Shown here: positions 41,656 through 51,807 of the stretch, piece after piece
Numbering within the stretch: the first letter of the stretch is position 1
How the letters are laid out: the number at the start of each line of letters is the position of its first letter
Assembly: GCF_001187915.1 (NCBI RefSeq)
Contig: NZ_LGIU01000085.1
Span: 94,731-158,730, forward strand
DNA: 64,000 nucleotides
From: Arthrobacter sp. RIT-PI-e
Lineage (GTDB): Bacteria > Actinomycetota > Actinomycetes > Actinomycetales > Micrococcaceae
Reading direction: 5' to 3'
Translations under genes and position numbers: made by a program
The notes under the pieces: generated by a model
Database searches by the model: none
The model's input: only the letters and a program-made list of their open reading frames with translations
Told to the model about the DNA's origin: nothing

Positions 41656-43839
41656 ATGGTGTACGTGTCGACTACAACGAAGCAACCGCGTGAGAGGCTC
41701 GTCACCACGTCCGGCGATCGCGGGGTCGGCACCGGGTGGCTGATCCTGGCCGGGGTGCTCGTCCTCGCGGCCCTCGTCGTCGCACTGCTCTACTCCGGTG
41801 CCTCCGCCGCACGCCAGCTCGGGGACCCCGGCGCGCTGACACGGTGGGGCCTGCCCGTCGCGAAGGCCCTGAACAACACGGCGGCGGCCGGCACCATCGG
41901 TGCCCTCGTGTTCGCCGTGTTCATGGTGCCCCGACTGGTCGGCGTCCCGGGGCGGAAGCCGAAGAAGGAAGCCGCCGAGCATCCGGCGTTCTCCCGTGTC
42001 CTGCTCCTCGCCGCGGCCTCCGCCGTCCTCTGGACCCTCGGCGCGCTCGGTGTCATGGTGTTCACCTACTCGGACGCCGCCGGTCTGCCGCTCAGCACGG
42101 ATCCCACCTACACCCAGGGGCTGGCCGCCTTCCTGACGGACTTCTCCACGGGCCGCGCCTGGTTGGTCACCTCGATCGTCTCGGCCGTCCTCGCCACGAT
42201 CTTGTTCGGTGTCCGCTCGCAGACGGGCCTGGCGCTCACCCTCGTGGTGGCGCTCCTGAACCTCTTGCCGATGGCACTGATCGGCCACTCCGCCAGCGGT
42301 GACGACCACAACGCGGCGGTCAACTCGATCGCCCTCCACCTCGTGGGCGTCTGCCTGTGGGTGGGCGGCATCATCGCCGTCGCGGCGGTGGGAGGGAAGC
42401 TCGGCGAGCAGACCCTGCCGGTGCTCCGACGCTTCTCGGCCCTGGCGGGGTTCGCCTTCTTCCTCGTCGTGGGATCCGGCGTGGTGACCGCCAGCCTGCG
42501 GATCCCCGATCTCGCCCAGCTCGGGTCGCAGTGGGGCCTGCTCGTCCCCCTCAAGACCATCGCCACGCTCCTGCTGGGCGGTATCGGCTGGATGCACCGC
42601 CAGTGGATCATCCCGCAGCTCAAGGCTCCCGGGGGGAGCGCGGCGTCGAAACTCTCCGCACGGCGGGTCCTGTGGCAGCTGATCACCGGGGGACCGGGGG
42701 TCCTGGGGGCCGTGTCCGGGCCGGCCGCGGCCCCCGGCCGCCCCGCGCCTCCGCGCGCCGAGGCCCTGCCGCCCGAGGCCGGCCCCGCACGCATCCTCAC
42801 CGGCTACGATCTTCCCCCCGAGCCCACCCTAGGCCGCTGGATCAGCGAGTGGCGCCCGGACTGGCTGTGGATCACGGTGGCGCTCACCCTCGGGATCGCC
42901 TACCTCCTCGGCGTGTGGAAGCTGGGCCGTCGGGGGGACCCCTGGTCGAAGCTCAAGCTGGTGAGCTGGGTCTTCGGGCTGCTGCTGCTGACCTACTTCA
43001 CCTCGGGAGCCCCGGCCGTCTACGGGATGGTGCTCTTCAGCGCCCACATGATCGACCACATGGCACTCACCATGGTGGTCCCGCTGTTCCTCGTCCTCGG
43101 TGCGCCCGTGACCCTGGCACTCAAGGCGCTCGGCGCGCGGCGGGACGGCACACGAGGTATCCGCGAGTGGATCCTCGTGGTGGTGCACTCGCTGCCCTCC
43201 CGCATCATCACCCACCCGTTGTTCGCCGCCGGCAACTTCGTGGCCTCGATCATCGTGTTCTACTACTCGCCGCTGTTCGGGTTCGCCCTGCGCGAGCACG
43301 TGGGGCACGAGTTGATGATCACGCACTTCCTCATCACCGGCTACATCTTCGTGCTCTCGATGATCGGCTCGGACCCGGTGCCGTTCCGCGCGCCCTACCC
43401 CCTGCGCATCCTGCTCCTGTTCGCCACCATGGCGTTCCATGCGTTCTTCGGGGTGACCCTCATGGGCTCCGAGTCCCTGCTGGAGGCCTCGTGGTTCGGC
43501 AACATGGGCCGGGAATGGGGGGCCTCGGCGATCGAGGACCAGCAGGTCGGCGGGGCCGTCACCTGGGGGCTGGGGGAGCTGCCCACCCTGATCCTCGCGA
43601 TCGGCGTGGCGGTCACCTGGTCACGTTCGGACGCCCGCGAGACCAAGCGCAAGGATCGCGCGGCGGACCGGAATAACGACGCCGACCTCGCGGCTTACAA
43701 CAGCATGTTCGCCGATCTCGCCGCACGCGACACCACGCCGCGGCGTCCGGGCCACCAGTCCACCGGACGGGTGCCGGCGGCGGGGAGCACCGTACGAGGC
43801 AACACCCCAGCAGGGAAGACCGCAGGAGAAGACGAATGA
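41656..43839 (+). CDS. CopD-CtaG fusion: copper resistance/cytochrome c oxidase assembly membrane protein
   Basis: A 727-residue membrane protein with two domains. Residues about 30-325 are CopD-like (LIGHSASGDDHNAAVNSIALHLVGVCLWVGGIIAV, WGLLVPLKTIATLLLGGIGWMHR). Residues about 390-660 are caa3-type CtaG (TSGAPAVYGMVLFSAHMIDHMALTMVVPLFLVLGAPVTLAL, FYYSPLFGFALREHVGHELMITHFLITGYIF). It likely supplies copper to cytochrome oxidase. The link between the domains (about residues 337-375) is strangely Gly/Pro-rich where relatives have hydrophobic residues. Its stop overlaps the thioredoxin-NHL gene (ATGA). Confidence 0.93.
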   Translation: MVYVSTTTKQPRERLVTTSGDRGVGTGWLILAGVLVLAALVVALLYSGASAARQLGDPGALTRWGLPVAKALNNTAAAGTIGALVFAVFMVPRLVGVPGRKPKKEAAEHPAFSRVLLLAAASAVLWTLGALGVMVFTYSDAAGLPLSTDPTYTQGLAAFLTDFSTGRAWLVTSIVSAVLATILFGVRSQTGLALTLVVALLNLLPMALIGHSASGDDHNAAVNSIALHLVGVCLWVGGIIAVAAVGGKLGEQTLPVLRRFSALAGFAFFLVVGSGVVTASLRIPDLAQLGSQWGLLVPLKTIATLLLGGIGWMHRQWIIPQLKAPGGSAASKLSARRVLWQLITGGPGVLGAVSGPAAAPGRPAPPRAEALPPEAGPARILTGYDLPPEPTLGRWISEWRPDWLWITVALTLGIAYLLGVWKLGRRGDPWSKLKLVSWVFGLLLLTYFTSGAPAVYGMVLFSAHMIDHMALTMVVPLFLVLGAPVTLALKALGARRDGTRGIREWILVVVHSLPSRIITHPLFAAGNFVASIIVFYYSPLFGFALREHVGHELMITHFLITGYIFVLSMIGSDPVPFRAPYPLRILLLFATMAFHAFFGVTLMGSESLLEASWFGNMGREWGASAIEDQQVGGAVTWGLGELPTLILAIGVAVTWSRSDARETKRKDRAADRNNDADLAAYNSMFADLAARDTTPRRPGHQSTGRVPAAGSTVRGNTPAGKTAGEDE

Positions 43840-45824
43840 CGGAGACCACCGCGCGCGCTCGCGCCAACTACCGGGTACGCGGTTCGGAGCTGACCGGGCG
43901 CAACTGGCTCAACACCGGCGGCCGCCAGCTGTCCCTCGCGGATCTCCGCGGGAAGATCGTGATCCTCGATTTCTGGACCTTCTGCTGCATCAACTGCCTC
44001 CACGTCCTCGACGAGCTGCGCCCCCTCGAGGAGGAGTTCTCGGACGTGCTGGTCACCGTGGGCGTGCACTCGCCCAAGTTCGAGCACGAGGCGGACCCGG
44101 CGGCGCTCGCCGCGGCCGTGGAGCGCTACGACCTCCACCACCCGGTGCTCGACGACCCCGAGCTCTCCACCTGGCAGGCCTATACGGCACGCGCCTGGCC
44201 CACCCTCGTGGTGATCGACCCCGAGGGGTACATCGTGGCGCACCTGTCCGGGGAGGGCCATGCCGCCGGTCTGACGTCCCTGGTGCAGGAGCTCGTGGCC
44301 GAGCACGAGACGAAGGGCACGCTGCACCGCGGGGACGGCCCGTACGTCCCCGCCGAGAGCACGGCGGGGGGCCCCAGGGTCCCGGGCAAGCGCCCCGCCC
44401 GGCCCGGGCCCGGGACGTTCCTCGCCGGGGACACCGGGCACCGCCGCCGGGTGGAGCTGGAGGCGGGTCTCGTCACGGTCCGCCGGACGATCGGGTCGGG
44501 CCGCAAGGGCTGCCTGGCCGGGGGAGCGGACGAGGCCGAGTTCAACGAACCGCGGGGCGTCGCCCTCCTGCCGCCCGGGGGGGCGGCGGGGGGGGGGTAC
44601 GACGTCGTCGTCGCCGACTCGGTGAACCACCGCCTGCGTGGCGTGGACCTCGCCACCGGTCAGGTGCGCACGCTCGCCGGCAACGGCACGCAGCGCCTGC
44701 TCGACGCCGGGAACCACACCAAGACCGGCAAGCAGGAGGACTTCCGGGACGTGGGGGCCGAGAGCGAGTCGCCGCGGCTCACCGAGACCCACCTCGGCAC
44801 GGAGCCGCTGGAGATCTCGCTCTCCTCCCCGTGGGACGTGCTGTACTCGTCGGTGCTGCAGCGCGTGGTGATCGCGATGGCGGGTACCCACCAGATCTTC
44901 GGTTTCGACCCCCGTACGCACGCCGTGGAGGTCCTGGCCGGCACCGGGCTCGAGGGGCTCCTCGACGGTGATGCGGACGCCGCCTGGTTCGCGCAGTCCT
45001 CGGGTCTGGCCGAGGGCCCCGACGGCAGCATCTGGATCGCCGACTCCGAGACGTCGGCGCTGCGCGTGCTGGAGTTCCCCGAGGCGGACGGCGGGCGCGG
45101 GTCCCGGGTCCGCACGGCCGTCGGTACCGGGCTGTTCGACTTCGGGTTCCGCGACGGCGACGCCGAGCAGGCCCGCCTGCAGCACCCGCTCGGGGTGGCG
45201 GTGCTCCCGGACGGTTCCGTGGCGATCGCCGACACCTACAACGGAGCCGTACGGCGCTACGACCCGGCCACGCAGCAGGTCTCCACCCTGCTCCGCGGCC
45301 TCGCCGAGCCCTCCGACGTACTGGTGGATCTCACCCCCGTGGCCGACGGCGGCGACCCGCTGCTGATCGTGGTCGAGGCGAACCGGCACCAGCTGGTGCG
45401 CGTGCCCCTGCCGAAGGACGCACTGGCGGTGGACGAGGGTGCGTCCCGGACCCAGCGTCCCACGACGCCGATGTCCGCAGGACCCGTGGCGCTGACCGTA
45501 CGCTTCACCGCCCCCACGGGCCAGAAGCTCGACGACCGCTGGGGGGACCCGACGCAGCTGAAGATCAGCGCGTCACCGGAATCGCTCCTGGTCTCCGGTG
45601 CGGGGACCTCCACCGGGCTGACACGTGACCTCGTGCTCTCCCCCGAGGCCGGCGACGGCGTCCTGCACATCACGGCACGCGCCGCGTCCTGCGACGGCGA
45701 GCCTGGCGGTGACATCCCCGACCACGCGGCATGCCACCTGTACCAGCAGGACTGGGGGATCCCGGTCTCGGTGGCGCCCGACGGCGACACCTCGTTGACC
45801 CTGGACCTGCGCGGTCTCGACTGA
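43836..45824 (+). CDS. Thioredoxin-like/NHL-repeat protein (NHLRC2 type)
   Basis: A 662-residue protein. Residues about 20-160 are a thioredoxin-like domain with FWTFCCINCLHVLDELRPLEEEF (CINC motif, Cys51/Cys54) and TARAWPTLVVIDPEG. Residues about 180-520 are NHL beta-propeller blades (DSVNHRLRGVDLATGQVRTLAGNG, QHPLGVAVLPDGSVAIADTYNGAVRRYD), and a strand-rich C-terminal domain follows. There is no signal peptide, so it is cytoplasmic. Its start overlaps the CopD-CtaG stop, so a linked redox or copper role is inferred. Part of the first blade region (about 170-250) is Gly/Pro/Arg-rich and poorly conserved-looking. Confidence 0.9.
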   Translation: MTETTARARANYRVRGSELTGRNWLNTGGRQLSLADLRGKIVILDFWTFCCINCLHVLDELRPLEEEFSDVLVTVGVHSPKFEHEADPAALAAAVERYDLHHPVLDDPELSTWQAYTARAWPTLVVIDPEGYIVAHLSGEGHAAGLTSLVQELVAEHETKGTLHRGDGPYVPAESTAGGPRVPGKRPARPGPGTFLAGDTGHRRRVELEAGLVTVRRTIGSGRKGCLAGGADEAEFNEPRGVALLPPGGAAGGGYDVVVADSVNHRLRGVDLATGQVRTLAGNGTQRLLDAGNHTKTGKQEDFRDVGAESESPRLTETHLGTEPLEISLSSPWDVLYSSVLQRVVIAMAGTHQIFGFDPRTHAVEVLAGTGLEGLLDGDADAAWFAQSSGLAEGPDGSIWIADSETSALRVLEFPEADGGRGSRVRTAVGTGLFDFGFRDGDAEQARLQHPLGVAVLPDGSVAIADTYNGAVRRYDPATQQVSTLLRGLAEPSDVLVDLTPVADGGDPLLIVVEANRHQLVRVPLPKDALAVDEGASRTQRPTTPMSAGPVALTVRFTAPTGQKLDDRWGDPTQLKISASPESLLVSGAGTSTGLTRDLVLSPEAGDGVLHITARAASCDGEPGGDIPDHAACHLYQQDWGIPVSVAPDGDTSLTLDLRGLD

Positions 45825-45956
45825 CGCGTACCGCGAGGCATGGGGGCGTACGGGGCCGACCGGTGGCCGCACGCCCGGCAGCCTCCCCCGGAGCGCAGGG
45901 ATCCTGCCCGTGGTGGAGCACGGAATAACGGCACAGCGTCCTCTCTTGTCGCCGGT

Positions 45957-47060
45957 ATGAGTATCGACATGCCCTCGACCACCTCCCCGTCCCACCGCCC
46001 GCAGCGCACGGCTCTCGTGGTGGGTGCCACCGGGATCGCCGGCTCGGCACTTCTCGAGCACCTGACCGGGGAGGGCCTGGAGGTGCTGGCCCTCTCCCGT
46101 ACCCCCGGTGCGGAGCGGGCAGGGGTGCGCTGGTTGTCCGCGGACCTCACCTCGGCGGAGTCCGTGGCCGCCGTCCTCGCCCCGGAACACCCCACCCACG
46201 TGTTCTTCACCGCCTGGTCCCGCCGGGACACGGAGGAGGAGAACATCGAGGTGAACGCCGGCATGGTGCGCAGTCTGCTCGCCGCGCTCGAGGGCAAGGA
46301 CGTGACCCACGTGGCGCTGCTGACGGGGTTGAAGCACTACCTCGGCCCGTTCGAGGCGTACGGGGCCGGGGAGATGCCGGATACCCCGTTCCACGAGGAG
46401 GAACCGCGGCTGCCGGTGGACAACTTCTACTACGCGCAGGAGGACGAACTGTTCGCCGCCGCGGGGGCGCAGGGATTCACCTGGTCGGTGCATCGCGCGC
46501 ACACGGTGATCGGCCACGCGGTGGGCAATGCCATGAACATCGGTCTCACCCTCGCCACCCAGGCCACCCTCTGCCGGGAGACCGGTGAGCGCTTCGTGTT
46601 CCCGGGCTCGGAGACCCAGTGGAACGCGCTGACGGACATGACCGACGCCGGGCTCCTCGCCGAGCACATGCTGTGGTCGGCAGTGACGCCGGGAGCGGCG
46701 GACCGCGCCTTCAACATCGTGAACGGCGACGTGTTCCGGTGGCGCTGGATGTGGCCGAAACTCGCCGCGTACTTCGGGGTGGAGTGGGAGGGCTTCGAGG
46801 GTGCCCCGCGCCCGCTCGAGCAGGCCATGGCCGGACGCGACGAGCAGTGGCGGGCGCTGGCGCAGCGGCACGGACTCGCCGAGCCCCGGCTGGACCGGAT
46901 GGCGTCCTGGTGGCACACGGACGGTGATCTCGGGCGCGAGATCGAGGTGGTGGCCGACATGGGCAGGAGCAGGGACGCCGGCTTCACCGGGTACCGGCGC
47001 ACCCTGGACTGCTTCACCGCACTCTTCGACCGGTACCGGGCGGACCGGCTGATCCCGTGA
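45957..47060 (+). CDS. SDR family oxidoreductase, PRISE type
   Basis: A 367-residue extended SDR like plant progesterone 5-beta-reductase/iridoid synthase enzymes. The cofactor loop is VVGATGIAGSALLEHL. THVFFTAWSRRDTEEENIEVNAGMVRSLL, LLTGLKHYLGPFEAYG and DNFYYAQEDELF (catalytic Tyr) are family marks. It should reduce an activated C=C or carbonyl with NADPH. The natural substrate is unknown. The start is one of two Met codons (45957 or 45969), neither with a good ribosome binding site. Confidence 0.85.
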   Translation: MSIDMPSTTSPSHRPQRTALVVGATGIAGSALLEHLTGEGLEVLALSRTPGAERAGVRWLSADLTSAESVAAVLAPEHPTHVFFTAWSRRDTEEENIEVNAGMVRSLLAALEGKDVTHVALLTGLKHYLGPFEAYGAGEMPDTPFHEEEPRLPVDNFYYAQEDELFAAAGAQGFTWSVHRAHTVIGHAVGNAMNIGLTLATQATLCRETGERFVFPGSETQWNALTDMTDAGLLAEHMLWSAVTPGAADRAFNIVNGDVFRWRWMWPKLAAYFGVEWEGFEGAPRPLEQAMAGRDEQWRALAQRHGLAEPRLDRMASWWHTDGDLGREIEVVADMGRSRDAGFTGYRRTLDCFTALFDRYRADRLIP

Positions 47061-47101
47061 CGGGTGCGCGGCGTCCCGGCCGGTGAGAGGTCACGGACGC
47101 G

Positions 47102-48085
47102 TCAGGGACGCACCACGGGCGTGACGACGACGTCGTCCTGGGTCACCAGGAGCTCGGCGCCGAACTCGAACGGTACCGGTTCGGAGATCGGGCGGACGGC
47201 ACCGGAGAAGAAGTCCCGCAGCTCGGTGTCGATACGCGCCACTCCCTCGAGCGGGCCGATGACGTAGCCGTCGGCCGTGGCCGTGATCGACGTCGCCGGG
47301 TACTCCTGGATCGACCAGCGGACGCCCCCCACCGTGCGTTCGGTGGTGGGGTAGTTGAACGGGCACCCGGTGGGTTGGAAGACTCCCTGCGCCGCGCAGT
47401 CGTCGAGGAAACCGTGCAGCTGCTCCTCGACCGCCCGGTCGAGCTCCGGGGTGGCCTCCGTGAGCAGTGACAGGGGCTCCGGAGGTGCGGGGGAGTCCAC
47501 CAGGATCTGCTGCGCCGGTGCCGCGAAGTACGTCCGCGTGTACTCAACCTCGATGGTGGCGGGGTAGAAGGACGCCAGGGTCGCGGTCCCCCCCGGCAGA
47601 CCCACCGCGATCCCGTTGACGGTGGCGCCGACGTCGTGCGCTACGGACACCTCGGCGGCGGGCAGTACACCGCCTTCGAAACGCCAGACGTCGAAGAAGA
47701 GCCACTCGCGGCCGGTGCGGTGGAGCGGGAGCACCGTGGTGTGCCCCGTCCCGGCCAGGCTGTAGCTGACCGGCACCTCCACCCGGTCCGCCCCGGCATC
47801 CCGTGCCGGACCCACCTCCAGGTCCTGCAGCGGGGCGACGGCACCGCGCAGTGCGTCGCCGTCGAGCAGGGCCGGGTTCGCCCCCTCGGGTACGCTGGCG
47901 TCCAGCAGTCCGAGGGCCCTGCCGCCGTCACCGTCCCGCAGCGCGTCCAGGTACAGGCCCACCTGGTGCTCCGGGCCGTACATCCGGTTGTTGAGCAGTG
48001 TCACGGCGGTGAGGGACCCCGCACCGAGGAGCACCAGCCCGAGCAACCAGCCTGCGGCGACCTTCAGGGCGGGGGGAGTGGACAC
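47102..48085 (-). CDS. Hypothetical membrane-anchored extracellular protein
   Basis: A 327-residue protein with one N-terminal membrane anchor (VAAGWLLGLVLLGAGSLTAVTLL) and a large outside part. The first outer segment (YLDALRDGDGGRALGLLDASVPEG then VEVPVSYSLAGTGHTTVLPLHRTGREWLFFDVWRFEG) looks like an NTF2-like DUF4878 or TcaA-type domain. A second region has a cysteine pair (DDCAAQGVFQPTGCPFNYP). The function is unknown. It lies 27 bp downstream of another membrane-protein gene, probably in the same transcript. Confidence 0.7.
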   Translation of the reverse strand: MSTPPALKVAAGWLLGLVLLGAGSLTAVTLLNNRMYGPEHQVGLYLDALRDGDGGRALGLLDASVPEGANPALLDGDALRGAVAPLQDLEVGPARDAGADRVEVPVSYSLAGTGHTTVLPLHRTGREWLFFDVWRFEGGVLPAAEVSVAHDVGATVNGIAVGLPGGTATLASFYPATIEVEYTRTYFAAPAQQILVDSPAPPEPLSLLTEATPELDRAVEEQLHGFLDDCAAQGVFQPTGCPFNYPTTERTVGGVRWSIQEYPATSITATADGYVIGPLEGVARIDTELRDFFSGAVRPISEPVPFEFGAELLVTQDDVVVTPVVRP

Positions 48086-48112
48086 GCTGCCCAGAGTACC
48101 GGCTCGTCCGGA

Positions 48113-48502
48113 TCAGACGGGCAGGAAACCCACCAGGGTACCGATGACGGCGCAGCCGAGTCCCCCGACGGCGGGGAACCTGGTCTTCCGGTACGGCCCC
48201 CCGAGGGCCCACTCGGCCGGGGGGCGCGCCAGGGAGAAGATGGTCCCGCCCCGGCCGGGGTCGGGCGGGGGCGGGGGCGGTGTTCTCCGGCGGCGGATAC
48301 CGCCGGCCCACAGCTCCTCCACGATCCGGTACCGGTGGTCATGCCAGCGCAGGTAGCAATGGCCCTCGTGCCGGAACGCGATGGCCTGCGTCGTCGTCCA
48401 GGAACCGTGGGCGAGGCGTATCCCGAGGGCCACCGCGAGCAGGCCCAGCCCCACGGCGGTGAGGGTGGCACCGACGATCTCAGCCGCAACCATCCGCTCC
48501 AC
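48113..48502 (-). CDS. Hypothetical membrane protein
   Basis: A 129-residue protein with an N-terminal helix (VAAEIVGATLTAVGLGLLAVALGIRL), a polar middle with HEGHCYLRWHDHRYRIVEELW and a Pro-run PPPPPPDPG, and a C-terminal helix (GGLGCAVIGTLVGFLPV). The family is not recognised. It sits just upstream of the larger anchored protein on the same strand. Confidence 0.55.
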   Translation of the reverse strand: MERMVAAEIVGATLTAVGLGLLAVALGIRLAHGSWTTTQAIAFRHEGHCYLRWHDHRYRIVEELWAGGIRRRRTPPPPPPDPGRGGTIFSLARPPAEWALGGPYRKTRFPAVGGLGCAVIGTLVGFLPV

Positions 48503-48596
48503 CCTCCGATCCCGTCCGCCGTCCGTCCGGGAGCCGCGCTGCCGTGCGTGCGGTCCCGCTCGTCGAGTCTAGGGTGTCCGGGCTGCGGGGCCGGGA

Positions 48597-49922
48597 TCAG
48601 CCGGCGCTGTGCCGGCCCCCTACCGCGGTGGCGCCGCCCGTCCCGGCATCGCTGCCGCCGTCTCCGTGGCCGGACTCCGCGTCGGCGCGCTGCGCGGGGG
48701 CGATCTCCTCGGCCCGGTCCTCGCCGGCCTCCCGGGTCAGCTGGGCGCCGGCCTCGGCGTCGCGCGTCAGGTTCTCACCGGTCTCGGCGTCGAAGAGGTG
48801 GAGCTTGCGGGTGTCCAGCCAGATCTCGGCCTCGCGCCCGCCCCGGATCCTGCTCGCGGCGTCCAGGGTGACCACCACCTGCGGGCGGAGCTCGTCCGCG
48901 TCCATGTCCCGGGCCAGGCTGTTCAGCAGCTCACGCATCTCGGGGGCCGGGTCGAAGTTGATGTAGCCGTACTGCTCGTTGCCCAGCCACTCGGTGTGCG
49001 TCAGGGTGGCGGCGAACGTGGATCCGTGGTGCTGCTTGTGCTCCTCCACCAGGGAGGCGTCCTCGAAGAACTCGGGCCGCACCCCCACGAGCACCACCTT
49101 CTTGTCCGCCGCCTTCCGCGCCTTCTCCGCGGGGATCTCCAGGTCGCCGAGGGCCGTCCGCAGGACGTTCCCCTCGAGCGTGGCGGGGAGGAAGTTCATG
49201 GACGGCGAGCCGATGAAGCCGGCCACGAACAGGTTCACCGGCTGCTCGTACAGCTCGCGTGGGGAGGCGATCTGCTGCAGCTCGCCCTTCTTCAGCACGG
49301 CCACGCGGTCACCGAGCGTCATGGCCTCCGTCTGGTCGTGGGTGACGTACACGGACGTCACCCCCAGGCGCCGCTGCATCTGCGAGATCTCCGAGCGCAT
49401 CTGGCCGCGGAGCTTCGCGTCCAGGTTGGAGAGCGGCTCGTCGAAGAGGAAGGCGTCCGCCTGCCGCACGATGGCCCGGCCCATCGCCACGCGCTGCCGC
49501 TGGCCGCCGGAGAGGTTGGCGGGCTTGCGCTGCAGGTGGTCCGTGAGTTCCAGGGTGGCCGCGGCCTCGGTGACGAGCTTCTTCACCTGGTCCTCCGAGT
49601 GCTTGCCCTTGGCCAGCCGCAGCGGGAACGCGATGTTCTCGTACACCGTGAGGTGCGGGTACAGGGCGTAGTTCTGGAACACCATCGCGAGGTTGCGGTC
49701 GCGCGGCGCCTTGTCGTTCACCCGCTCGCCGTCGATGAGCAGATCGCCGTCCGTGATGTCCTCGAGGCCCACGATCATGCGCAGCAGGGTGGACTTCCCG
49801 CAGCCCGAGGGGCCCACGAGGATGATGAACTCGCCGTCCGCGATGTCGATGCTGATGTCGTTCACGGCGGGGAAGCCGTCGCCGTACTTCTTGACCAGGT
49901 GGTTGAGGGTGATCGATGCCAT
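48597..49922 (-). CDS. Sugar ABC transporter ATP-binding protein (SugC/UgpC/MsmK type)
   Basis: A 441-residue ATPase of the carbohydrate uptake family. Walker A is GPSGCGKST, the signature is [17 protein letters not shown], Walker B is [12 protein letters not shown] and the switch is [20 protein letters not shown] regulatory domain fills residues 240-390. The last 50 residues are an acidic Ala/Glu/Gly tail. It is the last gene of a binding protein-permease-permease-ATPase operon, with 29 bp before it. It powers the two permeases. Confidence 0.94.
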   Translation of the reverse strand: MASITLNHLVKKYGDGFPAVNDISIDIADGEFIILVGPSGCGKSTLLRMIVGLEDITDGDLLIDGERVNDKAPRDRNLAMVFQNYALYPHLTVYENIAFPLRLAKGKHSEDQVKKLVTEAAATLELTDHLQRKPANLSGGQRQRVAMGRAIVRQADAFLFDEPLSNLDAKLRGQMRSEISQMQRRLGVTSVYVTHDQTEAMTLGDRVAVLKKGELQQIASPRELYEQPVNLFVAGFIGSPSMNFLPATLEGNVLRTALGDLEIPAEKARKAADKKVVLVGVRPEFFEDASLVEEHKQHHGSTFAATLTHTEWLGNEQYGYINFDPAPEMRELLNSLARDMDADELRPQVVVTLDAASRIRGGREAEIWLDTRKLHLFDAETGENLTRDAEAGAQLTREAGEDRAEEIAPAQRADAESGHGDGGSDAGTGGATAVGGRHSAG

Positions 49923-49951
49923 GGTGCGGATCCTTTTCTTGAACGGGGGCG

Positions 49952-50794
49952 TCAGCCCTTGACGGCGCCCGAGGTCAGGCCTGAGACGATCTGGCGCTGG
50001 AAGAGCAGCACCAGCAGCACGATCGGGATGGTGACGATGATCGCCGCGGCGGAGATGGCCCCGGTGGGTGCCTCGAACTGGGAGGCGCCGGTGAAGAAGG
50101 CCAGCGCCGCGGGAACGGGTCGTGCCGCTTCCGTGGACGTGAGCGAGATGCCGTACACGAAGTCGTTCCAGGCGATGAAGAACGCGATGATCGCCGTCGT
50201 GAACACCCCGGGCGCCGCGAGCGGCACGATCGCCTTGCGGAACGCCTGCCACGTGGTGGCGCCGTCCACCTGCGCCGCCTGCTCGAGTTCCCACGGGATC
50301 TGCCGGAAGAACGCGGCGAGCGTCCAGATGGAGATCGGCAGGGTCAGGGAGAGGTAGGGGATGATCAGGCCCAGCCACGTGTCGTACAGGCCGATGGTGC
50401 GCCACAGGTTGAACAGCGGCGTCACGATCGAGATGACCGGGAAGATCGAGACCGCCAGCGCGGTGGTGAGCACCAGTTTTTTACCCGGGAAGTCCAGCCG
50501 GGCGATCGCGTAGGCGCACAGTGTGGCCAGGACGACGGCGATGAACGTGGCGATCAGCGAGATGCCGATCGAGTTCCGCAGGGCGGAGAGGAACAGTCCC
50601 TGGGCGTCACCCACCAGGATCTGCTCGTAGTTCGCGGTGGTGGCCGTGCCCGACGACGGCAGGAACGTGCCGCTCGTCAGGTCACTCGGCGCCTTGAAGG
50701 AGGTGGCGAGGATGGAGAGCACGGGGAACAGGGCATACACGAGCACGAGGACCGTCACGAGCGCCCACAGCAGCTTGGCCTTGGTGGTGAGCAT
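49952..50794 (-). CDS. Sugar ABC transporter permease (MalG/SugB type)
   Basis: A 280-residue permease with six membrane helices. The EAA loop is [36 protein letters not shown], which couples to the ATPase. The N-terminus ([32 protein letters not shown]) is MalG-like. The ATG at 50794 shares one base with the stop of the preceding permease (TGATG). Confidence 0.94.
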   Translation of the reverse strand: MLTTKAKLLWALVTVLVLVYALFPVLSILATSFKAPSDLTSGTFLPSSGTATTANYEQILVGDAQGLFLSALRNSIGISLIATFIAVVLATLCAYAIARLDFPGKKLVLTTALAVSIFPVISIVTPLFNLWRTIGLYDTWLGLIIPYLSLTLPISIWTLAAFFRQIPWELEQAAQVDGATTWQAFRKAIVPLAAPGVFTTAIIAFFIAWNDFVYGISLTSTEAARPVPAALAFFTGASQFEAPTGAISAAAIIVTIPIVLLVLLFQRQIVSGLTSGAVKG

Positions 50795-51807
50795 CACTTG
50801 CCTCCCTGGGATCCGGCGAGGTCCACCTTGAAGAGCTTGATGGCCACGAAGCAGATCAGCAGCACGCAGATGAACAGGAGGACCGAGACCGCGGATCCGA
50901 GCCCGATCTCCAGCCTGCTGATGGACTGCCGGTAGGCCAGGAGGGACAGCACCTCGGTGCCGTAGGCCCCGTTGGTCATGATGAACACGTTGTCGAAGAT
51001 CCGGAAGGCGTCGAGTGCCCGGAACAGGACGGCCACCATGATCGCGGCCTTCATGTTCGGGATGATCACCTTGCGCATCTGCTCCCACCAGGTGGCGCCG
51101 TCCACCTTGGCGGCCTCGGTGAGCTCGTCCGGGACCTGGGCGAGCCCGGCCAGGAGCAGCAGGGAGATGAACGGCGTGGTCTTCCAGATCTCGGAGGCCA
51201 TGATCACGAACAGGGCCGTGGGGCCCTGCGCGAACCAGTTGAGGTCCTGGTCGATCCCCGGCAGCCACCCGAACCAGTTGTTGATGTACCCGGAGTTGAT
51301 GTCGAACGCGTAGAACCAGGCGAACGCCGAGACCACGGTGATGATGCCGTAGGGCACCAGGATCGCCGTGCGCAGCAGGCCCCTGACGGACTTGAGCGCC
51401 TTGTGCATCACGAGGGCCAGGGCGAACCCGAGCACCAGCTCCACGAGCACGGTGACCACGGTGATGAGCACGGTGGTCCACAGGCCCGACCACCACACCG
51501 GGTCCGTGAGGATCACCGCGTAGTTGCCGAGACCGATGAACTCGCGTTCGCCCGGTGCCGTCAGCCGGAACCGGAAGAGCGACTCGTAGATGGCCTGCAG
51601 GATCGGGTAGAGGGTCACCAGCAGCATGATCACGAACGCCGGGCCGGCGAGGATCCAGCCGAGGCGCCGCTCGGCACGCACCCGTTCGCTGTACTGCTTC
51701 GGTGCCTTGCCTGTCCTGCCGTTACCCTTGTCCTCGCCGGTGTCGAGGTGCGGGCCGGGCTCGGCGGACGCCGCCGTCGTCGTCCGCGCCGGGATTGCTG
51801 AGGTCAC
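50794..51807 (-). CDS. Sugar ABC transporter permease (MalF/SugA type)
   Basis: A 337-residue permease. A 45-residue polar N-terminus precedes [33 protein letters not shown] and five further helices. The EAA loop is [34 protein letters not shown]. The start is GTG at 51807, overlapping the binding-protein stop (GTGA). It forms the channel with the following MalG-type subunit. Confidence 0.94.
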   Translation of the reverse strand: MTSAIPARTTTAASAEPGPHLDTGEDKGNGRTGKAPKQYSERVRAERRLGWILAGPAFVIMLLVTLYPILQAIYESLFRFRLTAPGEREFIGLGNYAVILTDPVWWSGLWTTVLITVVTVLVELVLGFALALVMHKALKSVRGLLRTAILVPYGIITVVSAFAWFYAFDINSGYINNWFGWLPGIDQDLNWFAQGPTALFVIMASEIWKTTPFISLLLLAGLAQVPDELTEAAKVDGATWWEQMRKVIIPNMKAAIMVAVLFRALDAFRIFDNVFIMTNGAYGTEVLSLLAYRQSISRLEIGLGSAVSVLLFICVLLICFVAIKLFKVDLAGSQGGK

